A DNA stretch of 64,000 bases from Halobacterium sp. DL1 (GTDB taxonomy: Archaea > Halobacteriota > Halobacteria > Halobacteriales > Halobacteriaceae). The notes under the pieces are model-generated. The model had not been told where the DNA came from and did not search any database. It was given only the letters and a program-made list of their open reading frames with translations. The stretch covers positions 806,001-870,000 of the forward strand of contig CP007060.1 in assembly GCA_000230955.3 (NCBI GenBank). Direction: 5' to 3'. The position numbers and the translations under genes were made by a program. This document shows positions 1-8,963 of the stretch, piece after piece (positions within the stretch are counted from its first letter, which is position 1; every line of letters starts with the position of its first letter).

Positions 1-1
1 C

Positions 2-1495
2 TCCATCCCGATATCGGACGACGAGGCGGGGCTGCTGGGCGAGCACGGCTTCCGCTTCTTCCCCGCCTACTACCGCAACGTCGTGGACACGATGGAGCGC
101 ATCCCGGACGGTGACGGGACCGTCGCGGACCACCTTGTCGCGACCAGCGAGACGCTCGTCGCGGGGACCGGTGACCTCGCGGTCCGCGCGTCCACGGAGC
201 GCCCGTCGACGCCCCGCGAGTGGTTGGACGCCTTCCGGCCCCAGATCGCGGGCGGCTCCGTGCCGCGCCACGAGATAGCCCACTTCCTCTCGCGGCTCGC
301 CGTGTTGCTGACGAGCTGCCGGGAGCGCCGCGAGGACGAGTTCGAGCGCACGTCGTGGTGGGAGTTCATCGACGCCGCGGAGATGTCCCCCGCGTACCAG
401 AAACACCTCGCGGCGTCCACGCAGGCGCTGGTCGCGCTCCGGCCGGAGGTGGGGAGCGCGCGCACCGTCGGCACCATCTACCTCCAGTTGCTGTTCGGCC
501 AGTTCGACCCCGACAGGCCCGCCGAGCGCGTGCTCGACGGCCCGACGAGCGAGGTGTGGTTCGACCCGTGGGTCGCGTACCTCCGCGACCTGGGCGTCTC
601 CATCGAACTCGAGGCCCCCGTCACGGCCATCGAGAGCGACGGCGAGCGGGTGACCGGCGCCGTGGTGGACGGCGAGCGCGTCACCGCGGACTACTACGTC
701 GCCGCGCTCCCCGTGGAGGTGATGCGGCGCCTCGTCACGCCCGACCTGCGCCGCGCCGCGCCCTCCCTGGCGGGCGTCGACCACGTCGAGACCGCGTGGA
801 TGAACGGCGTCCAGTTCTACCTCGACCGCGACGTCCCCATCGTGGGCGGACACGCCGTCTACGTCGACTCGCCGTGGGCGCTCACGTCCATCAGCCAGCG
901 CCAGTTCTGGGTCGACCACGACCCCGTCGCGCGCTCCGGCGGCGAGGTCGAGGGCGTGCTCTCCGTCATCGCCTCCGACTGGGACACCCCCGGCGTGCTG
1001 TACGGCAAGCCCGCCAGGGAGTGCACGCGCGAGGAGGTCGTCGAGGAGATCTGGGCGCAGGTGCAGTCCCACCTCGGCCCCGAGGAACTTCCCGACGAGG
1101 CCCGCGTCTCGCACTTCCTCGACCCGGCGCTCGGGCAGGGAGAGGGCGGACTGACGAACGACGCGCCGCTGGTCATCAACACGGTGGGGAGCCTCCGCCA
1201 CCGGCCCGAGGCCGGGACGGAGGCCGAGAACTTCGTGCTCGCGGCCGACTACGTGCGCGTCGAGACGGACCTGGCGACGATGGAGGCCGCCAACGAGGCC
1301 GGCCGCCGAGCCGCCAACGCGGTCCTCTCCCGGTCCCGCGTGCACGCCCGCCCCTGTGAGGTGTGGGGGCTGGACGAACCCGCCGTCTTCGACCCGCTGA
1401 AGCGCCAGGACAGGCTCCGCTACGAACTCGGCCTCCCCCATCCCGGCGAGGTGGGCCACGACGCCTGGGCGGTTCTCAACTCGCTGCGGCCGTAA
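2..1495 (+). CDS. FAD-dependent amine-oxidase/phytoene-desaturase-type oxidoreductase (5' partial)
   Basis: The frame is already open at base 2, so the start codon and the N-terminal FAD-binding Rossmann motif lie outside the window; a GTG at 83 is internal. The first visible residues include GEHGFRFFPAYYRNV, a conserved block of flavin amine oxidase-like enzymes (hydroxysqualene dehydroxylase and carotene desaturase relatives). The mid-region VTGAVVDGERVTADYYVAALP matches the segment of this fold that closes onto FAD. About 498 residues are visible, consistent with a full length of 550-600. Family members oxidise or isomerise isoprenoid chains; the actual substrate here is unknown. It ends in TAA and is followed by about 120 non-coding bases. 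Confidence 0.8.
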   Translation, partial: SIPISDDEAGLLGEHGFRFFPAYYRNVVDTMERIPDGDGTVADHLVATSETLVAGTGDLAVRASTERPSTPREWLDAFRPQIAGGSVPRHEIAHFLSRLAVLLTSCRERREDEFERTSWWEFIDAAEMSPAYQKHLAASTQALVALRPEVGSARTVGTIYLQLLFGQFDPDRPAERVLDGPTSEVWFDPWVAYLRDLGVSIELEAPVTAIESDGERVTGAVVDGERVTADYYVAALPVEVMRRLVTPDLRRAAPSLAGVDHVETAWMNGVQFYLDRDVPIVGGHAVYVDSPWALTSISQRQFWVDHDPVARSGGEVEGVLSVIASDWDTPGVLYGKPARECTREEVVEEIWAQVQSHLGPEELPDEARVSHFLDPALGQGEGGLTNDAPLVINTVGSLRHRPEAGTEAENFVLAADYVRVETDLATMEAANEAGRRAANAVLSRSRVHARPCEVWGLDEPAVFDPLKRQDRLRYELGLPHPGEVGHDAWAVLNSLRP

Positions 1496-1619
1496 TTCGC
1501 GATGGCGACAGCCTTTTGCCGGTCTGTCCGGTAGCCGGGGTATGGTCGCAGAGACGATGGATCGAGTTCCGCTACTGTACTGAGAGTCAACTGCGTCTCG
1601 CGGCCCGGGGTGAACTGTC

Positions 1620-2411
1620 GTGTTGAGAAGCGACAGCCACGCCGCGGTCGCGGGCGTCGACGCCGTCGCGCTGAAACCCGCCGAGACTGACTACCGACGC
1701 ATCCCGGAGCTCCACGAGGCGCTCGACACGGTTGTCATCGACTACGAGGGCCACGAGCACCTCCCGGAGTTCGACGCCGTCGCGGACCTCGCGAACGGCG
1801 ACCGCGAGGTTCGGCTCACGACGCCCGTCCGCGCGGACGGCTTCGACCCTCTCGGAGACGACTCGCTGGCCACCGAACTCCCCGAGCACGTCGGTCGCGT
1901 GGTCGTCGCCGGCCACGGCGCCTACCTCTCCGAGGCCGAGGCCGAGCGCGCGGTCGCTCCCCGGTTCGGCGCCGCCGTGACGGCCGACGCGGACGCCTGG
2001 GTCGGGACGGAGGGCGTCGAGCGCGCCGCGCTCGCGACGGGCGCGACCCAGTTCGAGTTGCTCGCCCGGCAGACCGAACGGGCCGTCCGCTCGCTGCGAG
2101 CGGCGGGGTACGACGGCGAGATAGCGGTCTACGCGCCCACCGTGCTGAGCGACGACGAGAACGAGATACTGGACGCAGTCGGCGCGTATACGGCGCGACG
2201 GAAACCAGTGGCGCGCGCGTTGCCCGATGGCGCAGCCGCGGACGGGACCGCCGACGGCCGCGCCCGCGAGGTGCTGTCGAAGGCCGTGCGGGACTACGCC
2301 CTGGTGGGCGACGAGGAAACCGTCCGCGAACGCGTCGAAGCGCTCCGCGAGGCGGGCGTCGACACCGTTGTCGCCTATCCCGCGGCCGGCATCGACGCCT
2401 TCCTGGCCTGA
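1620..2411 (+). CDS. Haloarchaeal hypothetical protein, luciferase/F420-enzyme-like
   Basis: A 263-residue acidic protein starting at GTG 1620. The C-terminal stretch DYALVGDEETVRERVEALRE, followed by AGVDTVVAYPA, resembles the end of F420-dependent luciferase-like monooxygenases and Mer reductases (G-x-x-E-x-V-x-x-R-V-x-x-L-x-x-A-G-V-D). The region AGYDGEIAVYAPTVLSDDE would be the preceding barrel strand. The N-terminal half is not recognisable and the protein is shorter than a typical luciferase fold (about 330), so flavin or F420 binding is only an inference. It ends at the stop of a small gene on the opposite strand. Confidence 0.65.
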   Translation: MLRSDSHAAVAGVDAVALKPAETDYRRIPELHEALDTVVIDYEGHEHLPEFDAVADLANGDREVRLTTPVRADGFDPLGDDSLATELPEHVGRVVVAGHGAYLSEAEAERAVAPRFGAAVTADADAWVGTEGVERAALATGATQFELLARQTERAVRSLRAAGYDGEIAVYAPTVLSDDENEILDAVGAYTARRKPVARALPDGAAADGTADGRAREVLSKAVRDYALVGDEETVRERVEALREAGVDTVVAYPAAGIDAFLA

Positions 2412-2585
2412 TTACTCGACGGTGACGAGGAACGTCTTCCCGCCGCGGCGCTCGAGGAACGCGTCGTCGGCGTGGCTGTCGGCGTAGGCGGCGACCCCCG
2501 CGGCGGTCATCTCCGACACCTCGATGCGCCGTTCCGAACTGTCGGCCCTGCGCGGCGAGCGTCGGCGTCTTCCTTGGAGTGACAT
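2412..2585 (-). CDS. Small conserved-looking haloarchaeal protein (57 aa)
   Basis: Short reading frame from ATG (bases 2583-2585) to TAA (2412-2414), 57 residues. It has a basic N-terminus (MSLQGRRRRSPRRA) followed by RRIEVSEMTAAGVAAYADSH and ends GGKTFLVTVE. The sharp change from an Arg-rich lead to a regular helix plus strand pattern with strong third-position GC supports real coding. It is convergent with the luciferase-like gene and divergent from the DAO oxidoreductase. No known domain is recognised; function unknown. Confidence 0.55.
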   Translation of the reverse strand: MSLQGRRRRSPRRADSSERRIEVSEMTAAGVAAYADSHADDAFLERRGGKTFLVTVE

Positions 2586-2705
2586 ATCTGGAAATCAGAC
2601 GGTATCCGCTTTAACCTCACCCGTGCGGGGTGAAAGTGAAACTAACTGCAGGCGTCCGGGCGCCGCGTCCGCGGCAGTTATGCGGGTGCCACCGTACGAA
2701 CTGGT

Positions 2706-3824
2706 ATGGACGACTCACGCAGCGACCCGGAGAGGCGGGTCGCGGTGGTCGGTGGCGGCGCGGTGGGTCTCACCGCAGCCCACGACCTCGCGACGCGGGA
2801 CGCCGCCGTGACGCTGTACGAGGCCAGAAAGGTCGGCGGTGAGAGCACCGGACGGGCCGCTGGCATTCTCTACGACGCGTTCGCCGAGGACGTCGACGCC
2901 CGCATCGGTGCGCGCGCCATCGAGCGGTTTCGTGAGCTCTCGGGCGACGGCGACTTTGCGCTCCGCGAGACGCCGTACCTCTGGTTCGTCACCGAACCTG
3001 GCGCGAAGGCTGCGGCCATCCGCGACCAGGTCGCGGGGATGCAGCGCCACGGCCGTCGCGTCGAGCGAATCGACGCCGGAACGATCTCCGAGCGCTTCCC
3101 TGCGCTCCGGACCGACGACGTGGTCGAAGCTGCCATCGCTCGGGACGCTGGCGTGGCGGACACGAGCGCGTACGCCGACCTGCTCGCGTCGAAGGCAGCG
3201 GACGCGGGCGTCGAGGTGCTGGAGCAGACGCGGGCGGCGGTCCGGACCGACCCACCCCGCGTGAACGGCGAGCGCTACGACGCCGTGCTGGTCGCGGCGG
3301 GTGCGCACACGAAGCGCCTGCTCGCCGACGCCGGCCTCTCGGTTCCGCTGAAGCCGTACCGCGTGCAGGCGCTCACCGCCGGTGGCCCCGGCGAGATGCC
3401 GACGTTCTACGACGCGACCGGGGGCTACTACGCCAGACCGCACCCGACGGGGGTGCTCGCGGGCGACGGCACCGAACCCGTCGAGGCGGACCCGGAGTCC
3501 TACGACCGGGCGGGCGACGACTGGTTCGTGGACGCGATGCGCGACCGTCTCACCGACCGGCTCCCGGGCTACGACCCCGACGTGGAGCGGGCGTGGGCGG
3601 GCCTCTGCACCGCCACGCCGGACCGCGACCCCCTGCTCGGCGAACTCACGGACGGGCTCTTCGTCGCCGCTGGCTGGCAGGGCCACGGCTTCATGCGCGC
3701 GCCGGCCACGGGCGAAGCAATCGCAGAACAGATGCTCGGTGGTGACGGCATCCCCGCGTTCGACCCGGCGCGGTTCACCGGCGACGAGTCCTTCGATATC
3801 GTCGAGGGGATGACCGTCGAGTAG
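2706..3824 (+). CDS. DAO-family FAD-dependent oxidoreductase
   Basis: 372 residues, ATG start. The N-terminus VAVVGGGAVGLTAAHDLATR is a textbook GxGxxG dinucleotide-binding motif (about residues 12-30), followed by E39 for the FAD ribose and the STGRAAGIL segment typical of the DadA/glycine oxidase (DAO) family. Near the C-terminus, GLFVAAGWQGHGFMRAPATG is the second FAD-contacting block. Such enzymes oxidise amino or N-methyl groups, producing an imine and usually hydrogen peroxide; substrate cannot be told from sequence. Its TAG stop directly abuts the TAG of the convergent Hsp20 gene (shared TAGCTA). Confidence 0.88.
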   Translation: MDDSRSDPERRVAVVGGGAVGLTAAHDLATRDAAVTLYEARKVGGESTGRAAGILYDAFAEDVDARIGARAIERFRELSGDGDFALRETPYLWFVTEPGAKAAAIRDQVAGMQRHGRRVERIDAGTISERFPALRTDDVVEAAIARDAGVADTSAYADLLASKAADAGVEVLEQTRAAVRTDPPRVNGERYDAVLVAAGAHTKRLLADAGLSVPLKPYRVQALTAGGPGEMPTFYDATGGYYARPHPTGVLAGDGTEPVEADPESYDRAGDDWFVDAMRDRLTDRLPGYDPDVERAWAGLCTATPDRDPLLGELTDGLFVAAGWQGHGFMRAPATGEAIAEQMLGGDGIPAFDPARFTGDESFDIVEGMTVE

Positions 3825-4337
3825 CTACTCGAGCGGGACGTCGTCGTGGTCCGACTCGTCCTCCGGTTCGCTGGCGTGTGCGCCACTCTCGGCGGTCGGT
3901 TCACCCGCCTCGACGTCCTCGTCCTGAGTTCCCTCGGTGACGTCGATGCGGGTGCTGTCGCCCTCGCCCTTCGGCAGGAAGACGTACAGCGTGCCGTCGT
4001 CGTTCAGTTCGGCGTGCGCGCTGTCGGCCTCTACGACGGCGTCGCCGGGCAGACGCGTTTCGCCATCCAGGGCCAGGCCGCGGCCGGGAAACAGCATGTC
4101 GAACCCCTCGCGGTACTCCCGGAAGCGGTCGACGCGTACCGACACCGTGTTGTCCGCGTAGTTCACCTGGACGTCGCTGGTCAGCGCGCCCGGGACGTCG
4201 AAGACGACGAGGTACTCGTCGTCGCTCTCCAGGACGTCGACCGGGAGCGGCGACTCCTCCTGGAACTGTGAGGCAGCCTGCCCCATCCGGCGCAGCACCG
4301 CGCCGCCGACCGCTTCGGCGAGCCTGCGTCCCCTCAT
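3825..4337 (-). CDS. Hsp20/alpha-crystallin family small heat shock protein
   Basis: 170 residues from ATG at 4337. The central domain (about residues 30-125) has the alpha-crystallin pattern: PVDVLESDDEYLVVFDVPG at the start and the conserved A-x-L-n-x-D-G-x-L-x-V-x-L-P-K block (AELNDDGTLYVFLPKGE). The tail (about 40 residues) is a highly acidic Glu/Asp/Ser extension rather than a short tail with an IxI motif. Members prevent protein aggregation; haloarchaeal relatives include GvpH of the gas vesicle locus, but no gvp genes are near. Its ATG overlaps the TGA of the upstream zinc-ribbon gene (ATGA), so both are probably co-translated. Confidence 0.85.
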   Translation of the reverse strand: MRGRRLAEAVGGAVLRRMGQAASQFQEESPLPVDVLESDDEYLVVFDVPGALTSDVQVNYADNTVSVRVDRFREYREGFDMLFPGRGLALDGETRLPGDAVVEADSAHAELNDDGTLYVFLPKGEGDSTRIDVTEGTQDEDVEAGEPTAESGAHASEPEDESDHDDVPLE

Positions 4338-4492
4338 AGCTCGATCTCCTCCAGCGGCTCGGTCTCCCGGCAGTACGGGCACGCGAAGTCCGACAGCCCG
4401 ACGCTGTCGGGCATGTCGTACGTGTAGTGCATCTCGAACATGTCCATCTCGCAGTCGTCGTTCGTACAGCGGACCTCGAGCGTGGCGGGCAT
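4334..4492 (-). CDS. Small zinc-ribbon protein (52 aa)
   Basis: ATG at 4490-4492 gives MPATLEVRCTNDDCEMDMFE, then a second Cys pair in ACPYCRET: two CxxC/CxxxxC knuckles that should bind one zinc. A longer open frame exists upstream but its composition (Arg/Pro/Gly) is unlike a haloarchaeal protein, so the internal ATG is preferred. The gene overlaps the Hsp20 gene by 4 bases (ATGA) and is its operon leader. Proteins of this shape are widespread haloarchaeal microproteins of unknown role; nucleic-acid or protein binding is an inference. Confidence 0.75.
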   Translation of the reverse strand: MPATLEVRCTNDDCEMDMFEMHYTYDMPDSVGLSDFACPYCRETEPLEEIEL

Positions 4493-4566
4493 ACCTCGAC
4501 GTTGGGACGCCGTGGGCATAAAGCGGCCGGCCGCGGTGGGACGACCCCTGCCACCGGAACACGAAA

Positions 4567-5859
4567 GTGGCCCCAGTGGCACGTTCTCCCGTGCCACCGA
4601 CCCCCGGATTCCGGTCGCTCCCCGAGCGCGCCAGGTGGTTCGCCTCGACGGTCGCGTCGACGCACGCCACCCGATTCGTCCTCGCGGCGGCCGTCGTCTC
4701 GGGACTGCTCACCGCCCTCGTCTTCCCCGCCAGGAACCCCGGGCAGGTCGCGCTCGCTAGCGACGTCTACTACGCCGCCGGCCGCGCCCTCCTCGACGGC
4801 CAGCCGCTGTACGACACCGGCTTCCTCTACCCGCCTCCGGTTGCCGTCGCCTTCGTCCCGAACGCCCTCCTCGGCAGCGCCACTCTCGCCTTCTCCGTCC
4901 AGATACTGGTCGGTGTGGTCGCACTCGGCGCCGTCGCCGTGGTCTGCGTCCGTCTCACCGAGCGGGCGGGCGCCACCCTCGACCCTACCGACCGCTGGCT
5001 CGTCGGCGCTGCCGTCCTCGTCAGTTCGCCGTCGGTCGTGAACCTCGTCAACGGCCAGGTCAACCCCGTGCTCGCGGCCGCCGTCGCAGCGGGATTGCTG
5101 GCGTTCGAGTCGGACCGCGAGTGCGCGAGCGGCGCGGCGTTCGCGCTCCCAGCGCTCGTCAAACTGTTCCCCGCGTTCGTCGGCGTGTGGCTCCTCAGGC
5201 AGCGCGCCTGGAGGGCCGTCGCCGCCGCCACCGCCATCGGTCTGGGCGTCCTGCTCGCCGGCCTCGCCGCCTTCGGCCCCGGGTCGTACGAGACGTTCGC
5301 CACCACCGTGCTCGGCGGCGAGGCGAACGTCGCCACCTTCCCCGACGGCCCAGACCCAACGGCGCCCTACGCCACCCTCAGACGCCAGCTGGTCGCCGTC
5401 GCACCGGGGCTCTCCGGGGGAGCGCTGCTGGCGACCAGCCTCGCCATCCTCGCGCCCGTCGTCGCCGCAGCCAACCGGGTCACCGCCACGCTCACCGACC
5501 GACTCGTCGGCCTCCACGCCGTCCTCACGGCAATCCTCGTCGCGTTCCCGCTGGAGCCGTTCTACGCAGTGCTCGCGTTCCCCACGCTCGTACCTTTGCT
5601 GTACGCCCTCGACGGCACCCCTCGGAAACTGTTCCTCGTCGGGTCGCTGCTCACACTCGTTCCGATCGCGCTCGGCGACGTCGCAATCGTCGCCGCACTG
5701 CCCGTGGTCCCGTCGGCCGTCGGAAACGCCGTTTCGGGTGGTGCCGAGACTGCATTCACGTACGTCCTGCCGCCCACCGTCGGCGCCGCGCTCACCCTCG
5801 TCGCCTGCGTCCTCCAGCAGCACCGCCGTGCCCCCGAGGCTGCTCCGAGAGCCGGGTAG
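4567..5859 (+). CDS. DUF2029 / GT87-type membrane glycosyltransferase
   Basis: 430 residues with about 10-11 hydrophobic segments spread across the whole protein. Motifs of the polyprenol-phosphate-mannose dependent GT87 (DUF2029) group are visible: the first extracytoplasmic loop ending in GFLYPPPVAVAFVPNALL, the NGQVNPVL segment and PALVKLFPAFVG. Enzymes of this group transfer sugars from lipid carriers on the outer face of the membrane. GTG 4567 is taken as start; a later start near residue 15 is also possible. It is divergent from the zinc-ribbon/Hsp20 pair with only 74 bases between. Confidence 0.8.
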   Translation: MAPVARSPVPPTPGFRSLPERARWFASTVASTHATRFVLAAAVVSGLLTALVFPARNPGQVALASDVYYAAGRALLDGQPLYDTGFLYPPPVAVAFVPNALLGSATLAFSVQILVGVVALGAVAVVCVRLTERAGATLDPTDRWLVGAAVLVSSPSVVNLVNGQVNPVLAAAVAAGLLAFESDRECASGAAFALPALVKLFPAFVGVWLLRQRAWRAVAAATAIGLGVLLAGLAAFGPGSYETFATTVLGGEANVATFPDGPDPTAPYATLRRQLVAVAPGLSGGALLATSLAILAPVVAAANRVTATLTDRLVGLHAVLTAILVAFPLEPFYAVLAFPTLVPLLYALDGTPRKLFLVGSLLTLVPIALGDVAIVAALPVVPSAVGNAVSGGAETAFTYVLPPTVGAALTLVACVLQQHRRAPEAAPRAG

Positions 5860-5920
5860 TGGGGCCGGCAGTCGCCCCGTGTAGTCACGTTCTTACGCGT
5901 CGACCCCCAATCCCCCGCCA

Positions 5921-7615
5921 ATGAACGACCCCGCGGAGCTGGACGTGACGCTCGTGGACGGCTACGTCGACGAGCCGGCGCACTTCGGCGTGCCGCCGTA
6001 CATCTCCACGTACCCGCGGTACGCCGCCGGCGCGATGGTGGACGCCGGCGTCGACCCCGAGAACGTCACCTACCACACCATCGACGAACTGCGCGACGAC
6101 CGCTCGAAGTGGGCCGACGTGGCGGACGCGGACCTCTTCGTCTACGTCGGCGGCATGACCGTCCCCGGGAAGTACGTCGGCGGGACGCCCGCCGAACCAG
6201 ACGAGGTGCGGGAGCTGGCGTGGGTCGCCGAGGGGACGAGCGTGATGGGCGGTCCCGTCCGCTTCGGCGTCGGCGAGGAGAACGCGGGCGCCCAGGAGAT
6301 GGAGCGCTCGGACCTCGACTTCGACTTCCTCGCGATGGCGGACGTCGAGGCCGCGGCCTACGACCTCGTGAACAACGGTCTAGATGGGTTCGAGGACCGC
6401 TACCGCGACAACGACGAGATCGACCGCTGGGGCGCGAAGGGCGCGTTCGTCGTCGAGCAGCACCCCAACTTCCCGGAGTACCTCATCTGCGAGATGGAGA
6501 CCTCCCGTGGCTGCGCCTACCGCTGCTCGTTCTGCACGGAACCGATGTACGGCGACCCCGGCTTCCGGAGCGCCGACTCCGTCGTCCGCGAGGTCGGGAA
6601 CCTCTACGACGCCGGCGCGCGGCACTTCCGCCTCGGCCGGCAGGCCGACATCCTCGCGTTCGGCGGCGACGGCGAGGCCCCGAACCCGGGCGCCCTGCGC
6701 GACCTCTACGAGGGTATCCGCGAGGTGGCGCCCGACCTCGGGACGCTGCACCTCGACAACATGAACCCCGTGACCATCGTGGACTACCCCGAGAAGTCCC
6801 GGGAGGCCATCCGCATCATCGCCGAGCACAACACCGCGGGCGACACCGCGGCGTTCGGCCTGGAGTCCGCGGACCCAGTCGTCGCCGAGGAGAACCACCT
6901 GCTCGTCTCCGCCGACGAGTGTCTCGAGGCAGTCCGCGTCGTCAACGAGGTTGGCGGCTGGCGTCCTGGCGAATCCCCGGAAGACGCGCCGACGTTCGGC
7001 GACGAGGCCGCGAACCGGCTGCCGAAACTGCTCCCCGGCATCAACCTCGTCCACGGCCTCAAGGGCGAGAGCGCGGAGACGTTCGAGCACAACAAGCAGT
7101 TCCTCCAGCGCGTGCTCGACGAGGGGCTGATGCTCCGGCGCATCAACATCCGGCAGGTGATGACTTTCGAGGGGACGGAGATGGCAGAAACGGGCGTCGA
7201 ACTCGCCGAGAACCACAAGCAACTGTTCAAGCAGTACAAGACGGAGGTCCGCGAGGATATCGACAACCCGATGCTGAACCGCGTGGTGCCGCCCGGAACC
7301 GTCCTGGAGGACGTCCACCTCGAGTACCACCAGGACGGCAAGACGTTCGGCCGCCAGCTCGGCACCTACTCGTTGCTCGTCGGCATCCCGGGCGAGCGCG
7401 AACTCGGACGGACCATCGACGTGGCGGTCACCGACCACGGCTACCGCTCGGTGACCGGAGTGCCGTACCCCCTCGACCTCGACAGCGCGTCGATGGCCGA
7501 ACTCACCGCTATCCCCGGCATCGGCGACCGGACGGCCGGCGACATCCTCGTCGACCGCCCCCACGACACGACCCCGACCGTCGACGACGCAGACATCGCG
7601 AAGTTCGTCCGCTGA
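5921..7615 (+). CDS. Radical SAM protein with C-terminal helix-hairpin-helix (COG1031 type)
   Basis: 564 residues, ATG start. The radical-SAM cluster motif CxxxCxxC is at C198, C202 and C205 (CAYRCSFC), preceded by an N-terminal B12-binding-like or Rossmann-like segment (about residues 8-150). The last 60 residues hold a helix-hairpin-helix (AELTAIPGIGDRTAGDIL), suggesting contact with nucleic acid. This architecture matches the archaeal family described as radical SAM enzyme with C-terminal HhH, whose reaction is not established. Stands alone on its strand; the next gene is convergent. Confidence 0.9.
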   Translation: MNDPAELDVTLVDGYVDEPAHFGVPPYISTYPRYAAGAMVDAGVDPENVTYHTIDELRDDRSKWADVADADLFVYVGGMTVPGKYVGGTPAEPDEVRELAWVAEGTSVMGGPVRFGVGEENAGAQEMERSDLDFDFLAMADVEAAAYDLVNNGLDGFEDRYRDNDEIDRWGAKGAFVVEQHPNFPEYLICEMETSRGCAYRCSFCTEPMYGDPGFRSADSVVREVGNLYDAGARHFRLGRQADILAFGGDGEAPNPGALRDLYEGIREVAPDLGTLHLDNMNPVTIVDYPEKSREAIRIIAEHNTAGDTAAFGLESADPVVAEENHLLVSADECLEAVRVVNEVGGWRPGESPEDAPTFGDEAANRLPKLLPGINLVHGLKGESAETFEHNKQFLQRVLDEGLMLRRINIRQVMTFEGTEMAETGVELAENHKQLFKQYKTEVREDIDNPMLNRVVPPGTVLEDVHLEYHQDGKTFGRQLGTYSLLVGIPGERELGRTIDVAVTDHGYRSVTGVPYPLDLDSASMAELTAIPGIGDRTAGDILVDRPHDTTPTVDDADIAKFVR

Positions 7616-7694
7616 GAGCGGTGCCGTCGCTGCCAGCATCGCGGGCCGCAGAAGGGAGCCGTTCGGCGACCGCGACCGCTCGGCAGTCCGCGTC

Positions 7695-8126
7695 TCAGTA
7701 CGTCTCGTCGATGATCTCGCCGACGGCGAAGTTCGACTTCACTTCCGTCACCTCGACCTTCACGCGCTCGCCGATTTCGGCGTCCGGGACGATGATGACG
7801 TAGCCGCGCTCGACACGCGCGATGCCGTCGCCCTGCTTGCCGATGTCCTCGATCTCCACGTAGCGCACCTCTCCCTCCTCGACGGGTGGCTGTGGCTCCG
7901 TCGATGCCGTCTCCGTGCCGGACGAAGACGAAGCGGAGGAGGACGACGAAGACGAAGACGAGGTCTCCTCGCTCTCCGTCCGCGAGATGAGCGCGACGCG
8001 GTACACCTCTCCCGGGTCCACGGACCCGGCCTCGATTTCGCTGCGCGGCACCTCGACGACGTACTCGTCGTCTTTCACAGTCACTTCCGCGTTGAACAGA
8101 CAGAGTAGCTGGTCAGAGATTTCCAT
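7695..8126 (-). CDS. TRAM-domain RNA-binding protein with serine-rich linker
   Basis: 143 residues from ATG 8126. Residues 84-143 form a TRAM domain (VEIEDIGKQGDGIARVERGY then VIIVPDAEIGERVKVEVTEV), an OB-like fold that binds RNA and in archaea acts as an RNA chaperone or tRNA-modification partner. The N-terminal 48 residues are a separate conserved-looking beta-rich segment. Between them lies a low-complexity linker (about residues 51-77) with 9 consecutive serines and then 4 more. Archaeal TRAM proteins are often only 60-70 residues long, so the N-terminal part and linker are additions. Confidence 0.85.
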   Translation of the reverse strand: MEISDQLLCLFNAEVTVKDDEYVVEVPRSEIEAGSVDPGEVYRVALISRTESEETSSSSSSSSSASSSSGTETASTEPQPPVEEGEVRYVEIEDIGKQGDGIARVERGYVIIVPDAEIGERVKVEVTEVKSNFAVGEIIDETY

Positions 8127-8219
8127 GTCGAAGCCTCCACTGAAGCGTGTTGGTCCCGTGACTTAACCGTTGTCACGAGTTACCCCGCCCGGGGGCGCCT
8201 GCGACGCTCCGCTCCCTCG

Positions 8220-8888
8220 TTATCCTTCGTACTGGGTTCCGTCGGGGCGCTTGGCGCCTTCGGAGTCGTGGACCACTGCCTCGCCTGGCGCCGGGTTCGC
8301 CGGCTCGAAGTTGTCCCGGACCGAGATTGCCTCCTCCAGTTCCCGCACGGCGCGCTCCTTCAGCGCTGCGGCCAGCGACTCGGCGTCCTCGCGGGAGATG
8401 TCGCGGCCGAGTCCCTCGCACTCGTGTGCACGCACCATCCCAGCCTCGTCGACTGCCTCGCCCATCGGCTGACTGGTGCCGCCGAGCGCGACGCTGAACG
8501 GGTAGGTCTCGCAGATGAGCGGTCGGCTGTCGTGGACCGTACACTTCCCAGTCCCCTCGTCGTCCTCGTCGTAGAACGTGCAGTCCCCGCACGAATTCGT
8601 CTGGAGCGCCCACTCGAACGTCTCGCCGTCCCCGTCCTCGTCGAGGCCGTAGGGCATCGGGCGCGCGACGTCTCGCCAGTCGCGTTCGTCGCTCTCCCCC
8701 TCCACCCCCGCCTCCTGCAGTTCCCGCACCTCGTCCGGGAAGACGGTCGCCGTGTGCGGGTCCTCCTCTTCGCTCTTGCAGCAGGCACCACAGCGCGTGC
8801 ACTCGAAGCCGATGGTCTCGATGGCGTCTGCGAGGTCCGCGACCGCGAGTCCGCGGGCCCGGTCGAGTTCGGCTTCGAGGTCGTTCAC
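8220..8888 (-). CDS. YkgJ-type cysteine-cluster protein
   Basis: 222 residues, GTG start at 8888. Residues 30-37 carry CTRCGACC, and a second block reads NSCGDCTFYDEDDEGTGKC followed by DSRPLICETYPF. This is the zinc- or iron-sulfur-chelating pattern of the YkgJ (UPF0153) family, in which eight conserved cysteines surround the metal. Function in the family is not firmly known. It is followed by MBL and winged-helix genes on the same strand but spaced by 75 and 37 bases, so co-transcription is possible. Confidence 0.85.
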   Translation of the reverse strand: MNDLEAELDRARGLAVADLADAIETIGFECTRCGACCKSEEEDPHTATVFPDEVRELQEAGVEGESDERDWRDVARPMPYGLDEDGDGETFEWALQTNSCGDCTFYDEDDEGTGKCTVHDSRPLICETYPFSVALGGTSQPMGEAVDEAGMVRAHECEGLGRDISREDAESLAAALKERAVRELEEAISVRDNFEPANPAPGEAVVHDSEGAKRPDGTQYEG

Positions 8889-8963
8889 AACTCCAGTTCG
8901 GAGCGCTCGGGGAAAAGCTACGCGGGGGCGGCGTGCTCGCGGGTCGCTGCGCTCCCCGCTCGT

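Noticed and set aside
3901-5823. A 640-codon minus-strand frame across Hsp20 and the GT87 gene
   Set aside because: Arg/Gly/Glu repeat composition without domains; both overlapped genes have clear family motifs.
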